Shown one piece after another: positions 9,295-18,066 of a stretch of 64,000 bases of DNA (positions within the stretch are counted from its first letter, which is position 1; each line of letters begins with the position of its first letter). Below the pieces are notes generated by a model. That model worked only from the letters and a program-made list of their open reading frames with translations. It had not been told where the DNA came from and searched no databases. Origin of the DNA: an uncultured Flavobacteriaceae bacterium (GTDB taxonomy: Bacteria > Bacteroidota > Bacteroidia > Flavobacteriales > Flavobacteriaceae); the NCBI GenBank assembly GCA_947497145.1, contig CANMFQ010000013.1:62001-126000 (forward strand), written 5' to 3'. The position numbers and the translations under genes are program-made.

Positions 9295-9990
9295 TTAATT
9301 CCTAATTTTATTCACTTTTACATAAAACCAAGGAACAGGTTCAAATCCGTTTTCTTGGTCATTCATAAATTCCATTATTTTGTCCCAATCACTAACTTTT
9401 TCGATAAGTCCAAATTCATTAATTAAAAGCCCAAATTTTTCTTTTAACTCATTTGACAAATCGTGGCAATGAAAAGAGTGAACATCTCCGCTAATTTCAA
9501 TTCCAATTATATCGTAACCTAAAAACTCACTTTTTTCGTGTGCGATATTCATTTTTTTAAGATTATTGTAAATTCCGATTTCGCCAGATTGAGAATCAAT
9601 TTGTTTGATTGATTCAAGAGTTTTATTTATTTCCCTTTCTGGAAAGGTTATACTCAAAGTTTCAAATTCGGATTCATTTGGGAAAAATTTTTCTTTGTAT
9701 TCGGTCAAAGTTTTTAAGTCAGAAAATGTATTTACCCAACCAAGTTTTTCATCGTCCAATTTTTTGTCCACCCAAACTTGTATTTCCTTAATATTTTTGT
9801 CATTCAGATTAAAAGTTGTTTTAATTCTTTCAAGTTCACTTTTTTCAGTCGAAACCCAAGAAATCGCCCAAGAGTCAAAAAAAGAATCATTTATGCAACT
9901 ACTACAAGTGAAGATTTCAGAACCTTTAATTGTTCCATAATCAACAGCTTTTAATTTAATCAGATAATATGCACCGATGTAGTAGTTCAT
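9295..9990 (-). CDS. Hypothetical protein (231 aa) in cassette-like island
   Basis: A 231-residue soluble, acidic protein that I do not recognise. Visible features are a CSSC pair near residue 31, SFHCHD in the C-terminal third, and a closing PWFYVKVNKIRN. It has no signal peptide or membrane segment. The N-terminal half (MNYYIGAYYLIKLK) and the later charged helices suggest a cytoplasmic protein of the kind often found in immunity or toxin-associated islands, but no domain is certain. It starts directly after repeat copy A (10011-10260) in the same orientation as the other island genes, so it behaves like one cassette. Confidence 0.7.
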   Translation of the reverse strand: MNYYIGAYYLIKLKAVDYGTIKGSEIFTCSSCINDSFFDSWAISWVSTEKSELERIKTTFNLNDKNIKEIQVWVDKKLDDEKLGWVNTFSDLKTLTEYKEKFFPNESEFETLSITFPEREINKTLESIKQIDSQSGEIGIYNNLKKMNIAHEKSEFLGYDIIGIEISGDVHSFHCHDLSNELKEKFGLLINEFGLIEKVSDWDKIMEFMNDQENGFEPVPWFYVKVNKIRN

Positions 9991-10010
9991 TCGTTTTTCC
10001 GCATTGTTTA

Positions 10011-10260
10011 CAACAATTGTACATACGCACTCCAGTACGTATACCCCTTTTTAGAATTACTAATCTAAGCCATTTTTACTGCTTTTAAAAATATTGGTTA
10101 CTACATGAGTGTAAATTTTCGTTGTTTAAGAAGGATTATGTTCCAAAAGCACTTGAATAAAGCATAGCGCAGAGCAATCTCCATATTATCGGCAAAGCAG
10201 CCGGCTCAGTCAACTTCGTCATGATTGTTGGGTCGTACCGACCATGCGATGGGGTAGTTA
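10011..10260 (-). repeat. Island repeat, copy A
   Basis: A block of about 250 bp that recurs at 11321-11572 (copy B, diverged) and 15402-15549 (copy C, nearly identical over its 148 bp). Shared anchors include ACATACGCACTCCAGTACGT, CCAAAAGCACTTGAAT, GCAAAGCAGCCGGCTCAGTC and GGGTCGTACCGAC. Each copy lies immediately upstream of a minus-strand gene. A small open frame across it (10136-10321) is a by-product of the repeat, not a gene. Confidence 0.85.
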
Positions 10261-10271
10261 TTCTACGTAGT

Positions 10272-10394
10272 TTATTTTTCCGCTTGCTTGACTTCAAATT
10301 CAATATCCCATTGTTTAACATATTCGCTCAAAGGTTGCATTCCGTTTTCTGCAGGTCTTTTATCAACAGTTTCTGGGTTTTGTAAATCATACAT
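10272..10394 (-). CDS. Small ORF or gene remnant (40 aa)
   Basis: Reads MYDLQNPETVDKRPAENGMQ and continues to EFEVKQAEK, stop at 10272. A stop codon lies two codons before the ATG, and the sequence just upstream in another frame resembles a coding end (GEAYRENGG), so this may be the tail of a broken gene. It is placed directly next to repeat copy A, in island orientation. Codon use looks natural, but the length makes it uncertain. Confidence 0.35.
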   Translation of the reverse strand: MYDLQNPETVDKRPAENGMQPLSEYVKQWDIEFEVKQAEK

Positions 10395-10510
10395 TTTCTA
10401 ACCACCATTTTCTCTGTAGGCTTCGCCTTTTTTGGGGATGTACAACACAATCACCATCTTCCTTACCATTGCCTAGGCAAACTTCTCCATTCTCCCCTTA
10501 TCTACGATTA

Positions 10511-10564
10511 GTAAACAAAGCATATAGCGCTAGCCTATCGGCGCGCCATATGCTTAGTTGTTAC
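10511..10564. repeat. attC-like imperfect hairpin
   Basis: Outer ends GTAAACAAAG and CTTAGTTGTTAC are near-complementary. The inner arms AAGCATATAGCGC (10518-10530) and GCGCCATATGCTT (10543-10555) pair with one mismatch around a 12-nt loop. An extended imperfect palindrome with GTAAC/GTTAC-type ends just after a gene stop is the general shape of an integron attC site. The canonical GTTRRRY core is not exact, so this is a structural resemblance only. Confidence 0.45.
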
Positions 10565-10731
10565 GCTTTCGGATTTTCTTTCGTGCGAGTTCTTCTTTTT
10601 GGAAGAGACTTTTTTCCTATTTCTATTTTACGCTTTTTTATATGTTCGCTTATTTCTTTTCTTTCCTTATCTGTTAAAGGTGGACTTTTAATTATAAAAT
10701 CAACGCCTTTAGGTTCTGCAATATGTCCCAT
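10561..10731 (-). CDS. Small basic protein (56 aa) paired with GNAT-like gene
   Basis: Starts MGHIAEPKGVDFIIKSPPLT and ends in a run of Lys and Arg (KRRTRTKENPKA). The opening resembles a family of very short Bacteroidota proteins that I recall seeing beside GNAT-like genes. Its ATG (10731) lies one base beyond the stop codon of the upstream 173-aa gene, so the two are almost certainly translationally coupled. It has no signal peptide. Role unknown; a two-gene toxin-antitoxin-like or modification pair is conceivable but unproven. Confidence 0.7.
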   Translation of the reverse strand: MGHIAEPKGVDFIIKSPPLTDKERKEISEHIKKRKIEIGKKSLPKRRTRTKENPKA

Positions 10732-10732
10732 T

Positions 10733-11254
10733 TTATCTTGTTTTAAAATATTTAGTCACTAAAAATTTAGCTGGCTCAGTATCAATTATCATTCTTTGAT
10801 TTTTAAAATGATATGCTCCTAATGTTTCTTCATAATGACTTATTAGCCTTGTTTTAGCTGTAAATGCTACAAATCCATCATATCCTTTTTGAAAAGAAGT
10901 TTTGCACGCATACGCTACCAAATTTCCCGCAACACCTTCGTAAAGTTTATCTTTTCCAATATTGAATGGTGCGCTTTCGAGCAAATCCATATAAATATGG
11001 TCACTTTCAATTGTTATACTCAAAAGACCTTGAATTATATTTGGATTATTTACAATCGTTAATTTATAGACTTCCTTTCTCAAGTCATTAAATTCCGCTT
11101 TCCAATCAAAATTCCATCCGCTTTTCTTGAGAATATTTTTTAAATCGGATCTTTTTAAGGTCGAAATTTCTGTTTGAAAGCTATCTCCTGAAATGGTATT
11201 CAGAATTGAATCAGTAAGTCTATCAATAATAAATCCTTGCTCAATTTTCTTCAT
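10733..11254 (-). CDS. GNAT-fold N-acetyltransferase-like protein (173 aa)
   Basis: A 173-residue cytoplasmic protein. The stretch YEGVAGNLVAYACKTSFQKG followed by DGFVAF and HYEETLGAYHFKNQRM fits the C-terminal half of a GNAT fold: acetyl-CoA-binding helix, then the beta-bulge with HY..LGF-type residues. The canonical Q/RxxGxG/A loop is not clear, so activity cannot be assumed. It is coupled to the 56-aa gene downstream and preceded by repeat copy B. Orientation and flanks fit a mobile cassette. Confidence 0.7.
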   Translation of the reverse strand: MKKIEQGFIIDRLTDSILNTISGDSFQTEISTLKRSDLKNILKKSGWNFDWKAEFNDLRKEVYKLTIVNNPNIIQGLLSITIESDHIYMDLLESAPFNIGKDKLYEGVAGNLVAYACKTSFQKGYDGFVAFTAKTRLISHYEETLGAYHFKNQRMIIDTEPAKFLVTKYFKTR

Positions 11255-11320
11255 ACTATAAAGTTACGAAATTAAGCGAGATGTTAATTTTTAGCACAGA
11301 CCTTTTTTAAGCTGAAGCAT

Positions 11321-11572
11321 AACAATTACACATACGCACTCCAGTACGTCTATCCCTTTTTTACGATTACTAATCTAAGGGATTTTTAATCAATTTAAAA
11401 GCATTGGTACTACATGGACGTACATTTCCGTTGTTTTGGAAGCCTTATTACCCAAAAGCACTTGAATAAGGCATAGCGCAAAGCAATCTCCATAATATCG
11501 GCAAAGCAGCCGGCTCAGTCAACTTCGCCATCATGTTGGGTCGTACCGACTACACGAAGGTTTAGTTATTGG
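11321..11572 (-). repeat. Island repeat, copy B
   Basis: Same block as copy A, with several differences along its length. It keeps CATACGCACTCCAGTACGT, CCAAAAGCACTTGAATAAGG, CGGCAAAGCAGCCGGCTCAG and TTGGGTCGTACCGAC. It separates the SDR gene from the GNAT-like gene. The divergence from copies A and C suggests it arrived independently or is older. Confidence 0.82.
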
Positions 11573-11583
11573 CAAATCGTTTT

Positions 11584-12258
11584 TTACCATAATAATTTAG
11601 TTCCGTTTTCAGCATTCCAAAACGTTCCGCTATCAAATTCGTTTGTTAAAAATTTAAAAATATTATCAGCTGATTGTTCAGGTGTTAATCTACCATTTTT
11701 AAGATTACTTTCTATTATTGTCGTTTTAACCCAACCTGGATGAATAGAAGCAACTCTGATTTTATTTTTAAGTCTATTTGTTAGAATTTTCGTGTACATA
11801 TTTAAAGCACTTTTCGACATTCGATAAGCAACAGAATCAGTCAATTCACAAACATCTAAAGAACCCATTTTAGAAGATACATTTAAAATAATTCCGTTTT
11901 CCTTTATCAATTCAATCAAAGGTTCTGTGAAAAAGACAGTGCCAGTTACATTAACCTCAAAAGTCTGATTAAAAGATTCTTTCTCGGGAATGTAAGTGTC
12001 TAAATCTGGTCCAATTCCAGCGTTATTGATTAAAAAGTCAATATGTTTAAAATTCTCAAAAATTTCTTTGTGAGCATTTTTGATACTTTCAGTTTTTGAG
12101 AGGTCTAATTTTAAATGATAGAAATTCTTATGTTCACAGTTTTTAATTTCTCCACTTCTACTTGTTCCGATAACAAAGAATTTTTCATTCAACATTTTTT
12201 CAGTCAAAGCTTTTCCAATTCCTTTACTTGCTCCAGTGATTAATGCAATTTTGTTCAT
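11584..12258 (-). CDS. SDR-family NAD(P)-dependent oxidoreductase
   Basis: A 224-residue classical short-chain dehydrogenase. It shows the Rossmann glycine motif TGASKGIG (8-15), NNAG (78-81), the catalytic Ser in NVSSK (about 128), and the YxxxK pair Y145/K149 in YRMSK. After the active site, HPGWVKT is the usual cofactor-side segment. I place the start at ATG 12258 because the longer frame begins with TTG at 12276 and adds six atypical residues. It lies 36 bp downstream of the helicase gene, on the same strand, inside the island. Substrate unknown. Confidence 0.9.
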   Translation of the reverse strand: MNKIALITGASKGIGKALTEKMLNEKFFVIGTSRSGEIKNCEHKNFYHLKLDLSKTESIKNAHKEIFENFKHIDFLINNAGIGPDLDTYIPEKESFNQTFEVNVTGTVFFTEPLIELIKENGIILNVSSKMGSLDVCELTDSVAYRMSKSALNMYTKILTNRLKNKIRVASIHPGWVKTTIIESNLKNGRLTPEQSADNIFKFLTNEFDSGTFWNAENGTKLLW

Positions 12259-12312
12259 TTTGTAAAGTTTTGTCAAATGTTTACAACTGCCCTGTATAAG
12301 AATAGTGGCGGA

Positions 12313-15300
12313 TTAAGACCACAAACCTTTCAGTTTAGACCATAAATTGTTTTTTTCTTTATCTTTGGGTATGGCACTATTCCCGCCATTACTTTTATAC
12401 ATTGTTGAGCTTAGTATTTTTCCCTCAGTTTCTTGTTCTTTAGCTATTTCTTTTTCCGGTTTTTTTGGTTCAGATAAAAGTTCCGATTTAGAATTATCGA
12501 CTTTTATTTTCTCAAGTTCTGCCTTTTCTTCTTTTAAATCAGCTATTCTTTTTCGGGCTTCTTTTTTCTTTTGTTCAAAATCAATTAGCTCTTTACTAGT
12601 GTCATTATTTTCTTTTCTTTCAGAAATTAATTTTTCATAGGAATAAACTTGCATTTCATAGTCATTAGGATATTCGGCAATAGCTTTTTTTCTAATATGA
12701 ATATCTTCAAATTTTGACATTTTTTGTTTTGCATCAAGTTGTTTGTCATAAACATATTGTTGCATTTCGTAATCGAGAGGATAATCCTTTTTTGCTAAAA
12801 TCTCAATTTCTGAATCTTTAACAGTAGCCATATATTTTTTAGCAACTACATTTTTATCATAGATATGTTGTTGCATACAATAATCATTTTTGTATTGGTT
12901 TATAGCAAATTCCTCTAATTCATTATCTGTTACAGCTGACATATACAAAAACGCTTCAACTTGATTTTTGTATACATAATCTCCCATTTCCTTATCATCA
13001 GGATATTCCTTTTTCGCAAATCGTTTGATTTTCGTCTGGATATTCTTATCTAAATTAATCTCCTTATTTTCTTCTGGTTCCTTTTCGCTATTATCTTTAT
13101 TTTCAACTATTTCTAATTTATTACTTTTATTAATTTGAATTTTGTTTTCTACAAATGAATTCCAATCATCATCTGATTTAGATTTTTCAACCTTTTCTTC
13201 TTTTGTGAGGTCAGTTGGTTTCTCGATTTTTGTTAAACCTCTAAATTCAAAATTTATTGGTTTAGTTTTTCCTGTTTCGACAAACTCAATTTGATATTCT
13301 CCTTTTTCTTCGTTTACTTCAATCACTTTACCTTGCTTCCAAATCAAGTGATTTACCAAATCTCCAACGTCAAATTTCTTTTGAATTAATTGTCGACTTG
13401 CGTCAAGTTTAAGTTGTTCTTTAGCCTCATTTATGATTTCTTGACTTAATTCTCCTTTTCTCACAAAATAATTGTCGCTTATTTCAAATAAAAAACGAGA
13501 AGGATATTTATTTAAACCTGTACTGAAATTGAACCCTTCTGATTCAGTCATATAAAATGCTTTTTGGGCTCTTGTAATTGCAACATAGGTTAAACGTCTT
13601 TCTTCTTCAAGTGCTTTTGCTCTTCTTTCTTTAATTGACATTGCACTTGGTAATACGCCTTCTGTGAAGCCACAAAGAAAAACGTAAGGAAATTCTAAAC
13701 CTTTAGAAGTGTGAATAGTCATTAATTTAACTCGGTCATTTCTATCATCTTCAATATCCATATCTGTATAAAGTGCAATTTCTTGCAAATATTCAGTAAG
13801 GTTTATTGGTTCTTCGTCTTGTGTTTCTAATAAAATTATAGAGTTCTGAAGTTCTTTGATATTATCTAATCTATCTGTGTCCCCATCAGTTCTGTAATAA
13901 GCAGATAATTCGCTTTCGTCCATTATTTCTTTTACTAAATCTGAAATAATTAAATCAACTTTTGATTTTTTATACTTTTCTATAAGTTCAATAAATTGAA
14001 TTGCTCCTTTACGACTTAAATCCTTTTGCGTTATATTTTGCTGCAAAGCCGAATAAAGAGAAATGCTTTCTTTTTCAGCAATTTTTGCAACATTTTCAAT
14101 GAACTTTTTACCTAAACCTCTACTTGGTGTATTCACAACTCTTAAAAATGAAAAATCATCTTCAAATTCAATCAATCGTAAATATGCCAAGACATCTTTA
14201 ATTTCTTTACGCTCAAAGAATCGAATACCACCAAAAACTGAATAAGGAATATTTTCTCTAATTAGTGATTGCTCAATGCTACGTGATATATGATTTGCTC
14301 TATATAATATTGCAAAATCTGAATATTTACAGTTTTCATCATTTACAAGTCTTTTGATTTCATTTGCAACCCATAATCCTTCTTCGTAATCATTCTCTCC
14401 GTGAAAGTGAACAGCTTCAACACCTTCGGGATTTTGAGTAAACATATCCTTATCTACTCGAATTTTGTTGTTTTTAATTATATGATTACCGAGACTTAAA
14501 ATATTTGGTGTTGAACGATAATTTTGATTCATAATGATTGTTTTTGAATCAGTAAACTGTTTGTCAAAATCAACCAAAATTTCAGGTTTTGCACCTCTCC
14601 ATTCATAGATGGTTTGGTCTGGGTCGCCAACCACGAAAAGATTTTTATGAAACTGAGAAAGCATCTGAATTAACATAAATTGTTTTTGTGAACTATCTTG
14701 AGTTTCGTCAACTTGAATGTAGTGTAATCTCTTTTGCCACTTTTCAAGAACATCAGGATTATTTACAAATATGTAAAGTGCAAAATTGAGTAAATCGTCA
14801 AAGTCTAAAGCGAAATTTCGTTGTTGCTTTTCCAAATACCTAATAAAGACTTTTTCTATTTCGTTATCAGTTTCCTTTTTCTTTGATTCAAGTATGTATT
14901 GCAGATATTCCTGCGAAGATTTTTGTTTGCTTATATACCTTAAAACTTGTTTGAAGGTGAAAACTTTTGATGTTAACCCCAATTCATTATAAACTTGTCG
15001 AAGTACAGTTTTTTGGTCTTCAACGTCCATTATTATAAAGTTCTTTGGGTATTTGATTTTGTTTATGTCCTCTCTTAAAACTCGAACACAAAATCCGTGG
15101 TAAGTGGTTATGTAACTTAAATCTGAATTTTCTCCGACTAATCTTTTTACTCTTTTACGCATTTCTTGTGCAGCCTTGTTTGTAAAAGTGACACACAGAA
15201 TATTGGAAGAGTTAATTCCTAATGCTTCAACAATGTAGGCATATCTTTGAGTAAGAGCTTTCGTTTTTCCCGAACCTGCACCTGCAATTACTCTAACAAA

Positions 15301-15372
15301 ACCTTCCGTTTCTGTTACAGCTTCCAACTGTTGTTTGTTCAAATTTTCTTTTAATCTCTCAATGCCATTCAT
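12313..15372 (-). CDS. UvrD/PcrA-like superfamily 1 DNA helicase with C-terminal repeats
   Basis: A 1019-residue SF1A helicase. The Walker A is AGAGSGKT (30-37); others visible are VDETQDSS (motif II), GDPDQTIYEWRGA (motif III region), IHTSKGLEFPYVFLCG (motif V) and VAITRAQKAFY (motif VI). A PcrA-type small domain (VGDLVNHLIWKQGKVIEV) follows. Beyond this, residues about 785-930 hold four tandem 37-residue repeats with the pattern YPxDYEMQxYVYDK, then a Lys/Glu-rich coiled coil and a short tail. Housekeeping UvrD/PcrA lack this tail, and the gene sits in an island, so a defence or mobile-element role is more likely than repair housekeeping. Confidence 0.92.
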   Translation of the reverse strand: MNGIERLKENLNKQQLEAVTETEGFVRVIAGAGSGKTKALTQRYAYIVEALGINSSNILCVTFTNKAAQEMRKRVKRLVGENSDLSYITTYHGFCVRVLREDINKIKYPKNFIIMDVEDQKTVLRQVYNELGLTSKVFTFKQVLRYISKQKSSQEYLQYILESKKKETDNEIEKVFIRYLEKQQRNFALDFDDLLNFALYIFVNNPDVLEKWQKRLHYIQVDETQDSSQKQFMLIQMLSQFHKNLFVVGDPDQTIYEWRGAKPEILVDFDKQFTDSKTIIMNQNYRSTPNILSLGNHIIKNNKIRVDKDMFTQNPEGVEAVHFHGENDYEEGLWVANEIKRLVNDENCKYSDFAILYRANHISRSIEQSLIRENIPYSVFGGIRFFERKEIKDVLAYLRLIEFEDDFSFLRVVNTPSRGLGKKFIENVAKIAEKESISLYSALQQNITQKDLSRKGAIQFIELIEKYKKSKVDLIISDLVKEIMDESELSAYYRTDGDTDRLDNIKELQNSIILLETQDEEPINLTEYLQEIALYTDMDIEDDRNDRVKLMTIHTSKGLEFPYVFLCGFTEGVLPSAMSIKERRAKALEEERRLTYVAITRAQKAFYMTESEGFNFSTGLNKYPSRFLFEISDNYFVRKGELSQEIINEAKEQLKLDASRQLIQKKFDVGDLVNHLIWKQGKVIEVNEEKGEYQIEFVETGKTKPINFEFRGLTKIEKPTDLTKEEKVEKSKSDDDWNSFVENKIQINKSNKLEIVENKDNSEKEPEENKEINLDKNIQTKIKRFAKKEYPDDKEMGDYVYKNQVEAFLYMSAVTDNELEEFAINQYKNDYCMQQHIYDKNVVAKKYMATVKDSEIEILAKKDYPLDYEMQQYVYDKQLDAKQKMSKFEDIHIRKKAIAEYPNDYEMQVYSYEKLISERKENNDTSKELIDFEQKKKEARKRIADLKEEKAELEKIKVDNSKSELLSEPKKPEKEIAKEQETEGKILSSTMYKSNGGNSAIPKDKEKNNLWSKLKGLWS
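12577..13020 (-). repeat. Coding tandem repeats in helicase tail (four units of 37 codons)
   Basis: Four units begin at residues 785, 822, 859 and 896 of the helicase, each with an aromatic-acidic core: EYPDDKEMGDYVYKN, QYKNDYCMQQHIYDK, DYPLDYEMQQYVYDK and EYPNDYEMQVYSYEK. The spacing is exactly 37 residues. Conservation of Y, P, D, M and Y positions indicates a folded helical repeat rather than low complexity. Confidence 0.8.
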
Positions 15373-15401
15373 TCAGGATGCAGTTTTTTATATATTAAGC
15401 C

Positions 15402-15549
15402 CAACAATTGTACATACGCACTCCAGTACGTATACCCCTTTTTAGAATTACTAATCTAGGTCATTTTTACTGCTTTTAAAAATATTGGTTACTACATGAG
15501 TGTAAATTTTCGTTGTTTAATAAGGATTATGTTCCAAAAGCACTTGAAT
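15402..15549 (-). repeat. Island repeat, copy C (right border)
   Basis: Nearly identical to copy A over 148 bp and then breaks off abruptly after CACTTGAAT. The lost half is the part holding the GGCTCAGTC and GGGTCGTACCGAC anchors. Beyond the break, the sequence leads into the end of the TonB receptor gene. This marks the likely right edge of the island. Confidence 0.85.
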
Positions 15550-15642
15550 CTGTCATAAAGCCACACCAGACTCCAGCAAGTGCGCAGCAACACTATCTCC
15601 ACCATTTTTATTCCATAGCATTGATATCCACTACGTATACCA

Positions 15643-17805
15643 TCACAAATTATCCAATTGATTGCTTTTCTTATCGGCACTAATGGTCCAGAAGAAACCT
15701 ACAAAGAAAAAGGCATCGGCAGTAGGGCGAATAGCTCTTCTATTAAAAACGCCTGCATTATTGGGCGTGTCTGCATATTGGTAGCCATTCACATTTTTAA
15801 AACCAGTAACATTACTAACCGAGAAATACAAGATTTTTTGTTGCGATAGTAAATACGCCCAATTCGCACTAATATTATGATACGGTTTTGTTTTTTCTGC
15901 TAAAAAAGCTGGGGTATTTGGGTTATCATAAGGCCTTCCTGAGCCGTAATTATAAGACAACCCAACTTGCGACCGCCAATTGGTAATAAAATATTTGGTC
16001 ACCAATGACAAATTATGTTTTGAAGCAAAATTTGGCGTTGCCGTAGCCCTAAAATTACGGTAATCACGTTGGGTATCTAAATAGGAATATGACAACCAAT
16101 AATCAAGATTTTTTATGCTTTTGTTATCTCGCCAAAAAATATCCAATCCGCTTGCGTACCCGCTTCCTGCATTAGTAAAGACCGAATTGGGTTGCGCCCT
16201 TTTTGTATCGTACTTGGTAAGGTTTTCATAGTTTTTATAATAAGCCTCTGCTCTAAAGGTCTTTCCGTTTGCTATATATTGATAATTGAAAATATAATGC
16301 GTTGTTTTTTCTGTAGCTAAGCTTTGGTCATACTTTAAGTAATCGGTCAGCGGGTTTTGATAAAAACTACCATAAGCAAATGAAAACTGGTCGTTATCGC
16401 CTCTTTTGTACGCCAAAGATACTCTGGGAGCAATGGTCATCTCTTCAAGTGCCCTAGTATACTCAGTTCGCGCCCCTATTTTCATAGCCAACCGATTGGT
16501 AAAAAAAACGTCGGCTTCAGTAAAAGCAGCAGTTAAACCATTGGTAAAAGGAGTATGCAACGTAAAACCATCATTAGACAAAAAATCTTCTTTATAATCT
16601 TCAATAAAATGCTCCGCTCCAAAATTGAGCTGCAAACGATTACTAAATGCTTTTTTAAATTTTAATTTGAGATGCGATGCTGTTTCTTGCGTCTTAATGG
16701 TATTGGTTAGCAGTTGAATGTTATTTTTATCGGAAGAAATACTAGCTCCTGCGGTTAATGTCCATTCGTTTTCAAAAAAATGTTTGTAAGTAGTATTGGT
16801 GTACAAATTGTTATTCTTTAAACCAAAACGGACAAAGTCATCATAATTGATATCTTCTTGCTCAATATCAAGATTGGTATGGTTAAAACTGGTGTAAAAT
16901 TTAAAGAAGCCCTTTGCAGTTTTACTTCTAAAAATAGCCTCTCCTGATATGGATTCAAAAGGTTTATTCCAACGTGCACCCCTATCGTTAGGCACCACCA
17001 CTTGATATGGCGCCAAATTTATATACGATGTATTTAAGCTAAGTGATTTATCACCCCAAATCTGCGTATGTCCGAGCCCACCACCTACAGACATAACGGA
17101 AATATCGGTTTTCTCTTGAGTGGGTTGGTCTGTTGAATTCAACAATAATACACCCGATAACGCCTGCCCATATTCTGCCGAATACCCTCCCGTACTAAAG
17201 GTTATGCCTTTAAACAAAAAAGGAGAAAATCGCCCTCTAGTGGGGATATTATTTGCCGTGGCATTAAACGGTTGAAACACCCGTAGACCGTCAATAAAAA
17301 CCTGTGTTTCGCTTGCATCGCCACCTCTTACAAACAAGCGCCCATCTTCACTAACTGTACTAGTACCGGGTAGGGTTTGTAATGCGGCAACAAAATCGCC
17401 TGCTGCACCTGCGGTGGTCACAATATCCATAGGTTTTAATACAGATGCCTTAGTATTATTGCCTGCTTCAAAGCTTCCCGCAGTGAGGGTAACACCGCTC
17501 AACTGATTTATCGTTTTGTGCAATTGTACCTTTATATTTTTAAAATAAGAAACATCACCCGCCTGCCTATAGGTTTCGTAGGCAAGCATGGAGACCACCA
17601 AATTTTGTGTACCTGTAGCGGTGGTAGTAAAACTAAATTTCCCATCCGCAGCAGAAGAAGCACCATCGTAGGTGCCAGCTATATAAATGTTTGCTCCCGC
17701 CACGGATTCCTGCTTTTCATTCATTACTATACCTGAAATTGTGGTTTGTGCCATACTAGTTATTGCTTGAAAAAGCAACAACATTGTTATAAGTGATTTT
17801 ATCAT
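15643..17805 (-). CDS. TonB-dependent receptor with carboxypeptidase-like regulatory domain
   Basis: A 720-residue outer-membrane protein. The signal peptide ends at TSMAQ (about residue 20). Residues 22-105 form a CarboxypepD_reg-like domain (ISGIVMNEKQESVAGANIYI). A plug domain follows (VTTAGAAGDFVAALQTLPG and RGGDASETQVFIDG), then a beta-barrel with alternating aromatic strands. The C-terminus ends in a short hydrophilic tail after the last strand. No SusD partner is adjacent, so it is more like a stand-alone siderophore/metal/cofactor transporter than a SusC. The substrate is not evident. The gene's 3' end abuts the island border. Confidence 0.92.
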   Translation of the reverse strand: MIKSLITMLLLFQAITSMAQTTISGIVMNEKQESVAGANIYIAGTYDGASSAADGKFSFTTTATGTQNLVVSMLAYETYRQAGDVSYFKNIKVQLHKTINQLSGVTLTAGSFEAGNNTKASVLKPMDIVTTAGAAGDFVAALQTLPGTSTVSEDGRLFVRGGDASETQVFIDGLRVFQPFNATANNIPTRGRFSPFLFKGITFSTGGYSAEYGQALSGVLLLNSTDQPTQEKTDISVMSVGGGLGHTQIWGDKSLSLNTSYINLAPYQVVVPNDRGARWNKPFESISGEAIFRSKTAKGFFKFYTSFNHTNLDIEQEDINYDDFVRFGLKNNNLYTNTTYKHFFENEWTLTAGASISSDKNNIQLLTNTIKTQETASHLKLKFKKAFSNRLQLNFGAEHFIEDYKEDFLSNDGFTLHTPFTNGLTAAFTEADVFFTNRLAMKIGARTEYTRALEEMTIAPRVSLAYKRGDNDQFSFAYGSFYQNPLTDYLKYDQSLATEKTTHYIFNYQYIANGKTFRAEAYYKNYENLTKYDTKRAQPNSVFTNAGSGYASGLDIFWRDNKSIKNLDYWLSYSYLDTQRDYRNFRATATPNFASKHNLSLVTKYFITNWRSQVGLSYNYGSGRPYDNPNTPAFLAEKTKPYHNISANWAYLLSQQKILYFSVSNVTGFKNVNGYQYADTPNNAGVFNRRAIRPTADAFFFVGFFWTISADKKSNQLDNL

Positions 17806-18066
17806 GATTGTGCGTTATTATTTCGACACAAAAATCAATACAAATCCGTAGGACGCGAAAACTCAATTACCCAATTGTAAATTATAGGTACTGAATTGAA
17901 ATTTACCTAGGCGGTCTCAAAAAAATTACTACTAGTCAATAATTTATGCATAATTAAAAAAGAACAACTTTTAGATCACAGTAAAAATTAAGAAAAAAAT
18001 AACATTAACAACACACTAATAACCAGTATAATATATAGTTTTAAGCAATCAAAAAAACGGACCAAC

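Noticed and set aside
10136-10321. 61-codon frame over repeat copy A (reads GRYDPT...KLTEPAALP)
   Set aside because: It runs over the repeat and is not kept in the other copies in the same form. I treat it as an artefact of the repeat, though such frames are often annotated as proteins.
10469-10762. Plus-strand 97-codon frame
   Set aside because: It lies opposite the coupled 56-aa gene and an attC-like hairpin, and its translation is a hydrophobic, Ser/Phe-rich antisense pattern.
15492-15680. 62-codon minus-strand frame at the island border
   Set aside because: It overlaps both repeat copy C and the end of the TonB receptor gene, and has no features of its own.
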